Assembly: GCA_947176565.1 (NCBI GenBank)
Contig: CAMWRC010000044.1
Location: forward strand, 1 to 7,941
Direction: 5' to 3'
DNA: 7,941 nt
DNA from: an uncultured Ruminococcus sp.
Lineage (GTDB): Bacteria; Bacillota; Clostridia; Oscillospirales; Ruminococcaceae
A model generated the notes under the pieces. That model had not been told where the DNA came from and ran no database searches. It saw nothing but the letters and a program-made list of their open reading frames with translations. A program made the position numbers and the translations under genes. This document shows, piece after piece, positions 6,611 through 7,941 of the stretch (positions are counted from its first letter, which is position 1; each line of letters starts with the position of its first letter).

Positions 6611-7840
6611 TCAGCTTAATAAATCAACTGAAAGCTTACGAGATTCTGTATCAAAATAATCCTCAATCTCCGCTACATAGAAACGGAAACAGATTTTGCC
6701 GTTGAAAGCAAGCACATCGCCCTCGTCAGATACTCCCAGCATTCCGAGCTGAACATCATTGAGAGACGACAGCGGAACTGTATTATCTCTTTCAAGTTCA
6801 AAGAGAGTATATCCGTAATCATTGAGATGAGAATAATTGAACTCACTTACACCCTTTTTATCAAGTTCGCTGAGATATATTTTTTCTCCTGATTCTTTTT
6901 TTGTCACAAGATAAAGGTCATCTGTAGGCTCAAGGACAAAATATTTTCCCTCGGAATCCCTGCCTATATCAAAAACCGCAAGTTCTGCATCTGCAAGTGA
7001 ATCAAGTTTGAGAGGAGAAACATCAGCAGCCGTAAGACCTATTTCCATACGCTTGTACACATTTATACCTGAAATCTGGAATGTATTATCTTTTGTATAT
7101 CCAAGCTGTTCAAGTTCATCATCACTGAGAGTAACCATAATATCTTCGGAAATACTCCCAAGCTGCGAAGTTATATCGCTGCGGCTCTGTGTAGCCCATT
7201 GAATCTCGACATTTCCGCTTATAGGTCTTTCCATATAGCAGACTCTCTCCATATTCTTGAGCTTGAAAGTAACAAAAGGATATTTGAGGTCAGCGGTATT
7301 TGGTTCTATATATACAGCGGTACTTCCTCCGGAAGTATCTTCGGTATTTACGATTCTGTAACGGTATAATTTTGACGGAGATTCTCCGTCCTTGATAACC
7401 TCTGTTTTGGCATGAGTAATAAAAAAGGAAGTAAACAGAAAATATCCCAGTGCACCGAAAATATACAGCAGAAGTATTATAGTTCCGAAAAGTGTTTTTT
7501 TGCCCTCTCCTGCACCGGACATAAGAAGAATAATAATTCCTGTCGCGACTATCGGAATAAGCAGAGCCTTTTCGCTGAAATACAGCAGAACTACCGGTAT
7601 CATGGCAAAAAGTATGACAAAGCTCGATATTTTAGTAAGAAGCTGACTGCGTGTATAGAGCATGAGTATCAGGGCAATAACAGATACTGCTGACACCAAC
7701 AGGCAGAGCGAAACTCTTGACTCCACATAAATATCATAAAAAACCGAAAAATAACTCAGCATACAGACACCGACTGTATAGAGTGCAGCGATAACAGAAA
7801 CAAATCGTTTTGTCCAGTTATTTGACAGAATAGATTTCAT
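6611..7840 (-). CDS. Unrecognised membrane protein, five helices plus repeat-containing outer domain
   Basis: I do not recognise this family. The 409 residues start with five predicted membrane helices (about 13-35, 44-63, 72-88, 92-109 and 117-141). Basic residues lie in the N terminus and in the loops after helices 2 and 4, so the positive-inside rule puts the large C-terminal part (142-409) outside the cell. In that part four segments look alike: about 234-266, 274-312, 320-351 and 353-391. Each opens with a hydrophobic-x-Leu-Ser/Asp strand, then a short probable helix ending in LG- or F-like positions, then a hydrophobic strand. GGAGG at 7846-7850, five bases before ATG 7840, decides the start over a longer frame from 7867 that contains this site. 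The M23 gene follows after 67 bases. An envelope role is inferred from location and topology only. Confidence 0.8.
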   Translation of the reverse strand: MKSILSNNWTKRFVSVIAALYTVGVCMLSYFSVFYDIYVESRVSLCLLVSAVSVIALILMLYTRSQLLTKISSFVILFAMIPVVLLYFSEKALLIPIVATGIIILLMSGAGEGKKTLFGTIILLLYIFGALGYFLFTSFFITHAKTEVIKDGESPSKLYRYRIVNTEDTSGGSTAVYIEPNTADLKYPFVTFKLKNMERVCYMERPISGNVEIQWATQSRSDITSQLGSISEDIMVTLSDDELEQLGYTKDNTFQISGINVYKRMEIGLTAADVSPLKLDSLADAELAVFDIGRDSEGKYFVLEPTDDLYLVTKKESGEKIYLSELDKKGVSEFNYSHLNDYGYTLFELERDNTVPLSSLNDVQLGMLGVSDEGDVLAFNGKICFRFYVAEIEDYFDTESRKLSVDLLS

Positions 7841-7845
7841 TTGAA

Positions 7846-7850
7846 CCTCC
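7846..7850 (-). promoter_or_regulatory. Ribosome binding site deciding the 409-residue protein start
   Basis: GGAGG on the - strand is followed by TTCAA and ATG at 7840. It falls inside the longer open frame from 7867, so that frame's first nine codons are probably untranslated leader. Confidence 0.85.
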
Positions 7851-7872
7851 GTTAAAAAGAATGTCATATATC

Positions 7873-7906
7873 AGAGACAGAATACGGACAGCTTCCGATA
7901 GTCTCT
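7873..7906 (-). other. Hairpin in the leader of the 409-residue protein gene
   Basis: AGAGAC (7873-7878) pairs with GTCTCT (7901-7906), and inside it CGGA (7885-7888) pairs with TCCG (7894-7897) around a CAGCT loop, separated by an internal loop. It ends about 33 bases upstream of the ATG on the - strand. No T tract follows it in either direction, so it is not a usual terminator. It could be an untranslated leader structure or an operator. No convincing promoter hexamers were found around it. Confidence 0.35.
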
Positions 7907-7941
7907 AAAAAATATGTTTTATCCGCATATAGATATATTAT

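Noticed and set aside
7841..7941. A sigma A promoter for the 409-residue protein gene
   Set aside because: Several AT-rich hexamers exist, including an extended TG-like -10 at about 7863-7872, but none has a matching -35 at proper spacing.

Overview
The window reads as a chromosomal segment of a low-to-medium GC Gram-positive anaerobe, most likely a Clostridia member near Ruminococcus/Oscillospiraceae. This placement is inferred from three things: the mreB-mreC-mreD-PBP2 gene order, strong AAGGAGG-type ribosome binding sites in front of every gene, and a Thr-rich low-complexity tail on a secreted-side protein. No search was possible, so it is tentative. I see no mobile element, CRISPR array, tRNA or rRNA.

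Left half (1-4735, + strand): a tightly packed cell-elongation operon. mreB (actin-like filament) is followed 12 bases later by mreC (periplasmic-side scaffold). mreC overlaps mreD (six-helix membrane partner) by 23 bases, and 42 bases later comes a class B penicillin-binding protein (PBP2 type) that cross-links lateral-wall peptidoglycan. The operon promoter lies left of the window. A GC-rich hairpin flanked by A and T tracts (4745-4767) closes the operon and also serves the opposite strand.

Right half (4773-7840, - strand): three genes read toward the operon. In transcription order they are an unrecognised 409-residue membrane protein (five predicted helices and a large outside domain that appears to hold four related repeats), a single-pass M23/LytM endopeptidase with a SpoIIQ-like look and intact zinc ligands, and a TtcA-like PP-loop tRNA-thiolation enzyme. 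Gaps are 67 and 91 bases. Both gaps contain hairpins, so it is unclear whether the three form one transcript.

Five of the seven genes concern the cell envelope directly (MreB, MreC, MreD, PBP2, M23). The 409-residue protein may too, but only location and topology suggest it. For four genes (mreB, ttcA-like, M23, 409-residue protein) the ribosome binding site points to a start downstream of the longest open frame, and the coordinates given here use those starts. Most of the window is conventional. The least explained parts are the repeat-containing membrane protein, the hairpins in the right half, and the possible forespore-type promoter in front of the M23 gene.
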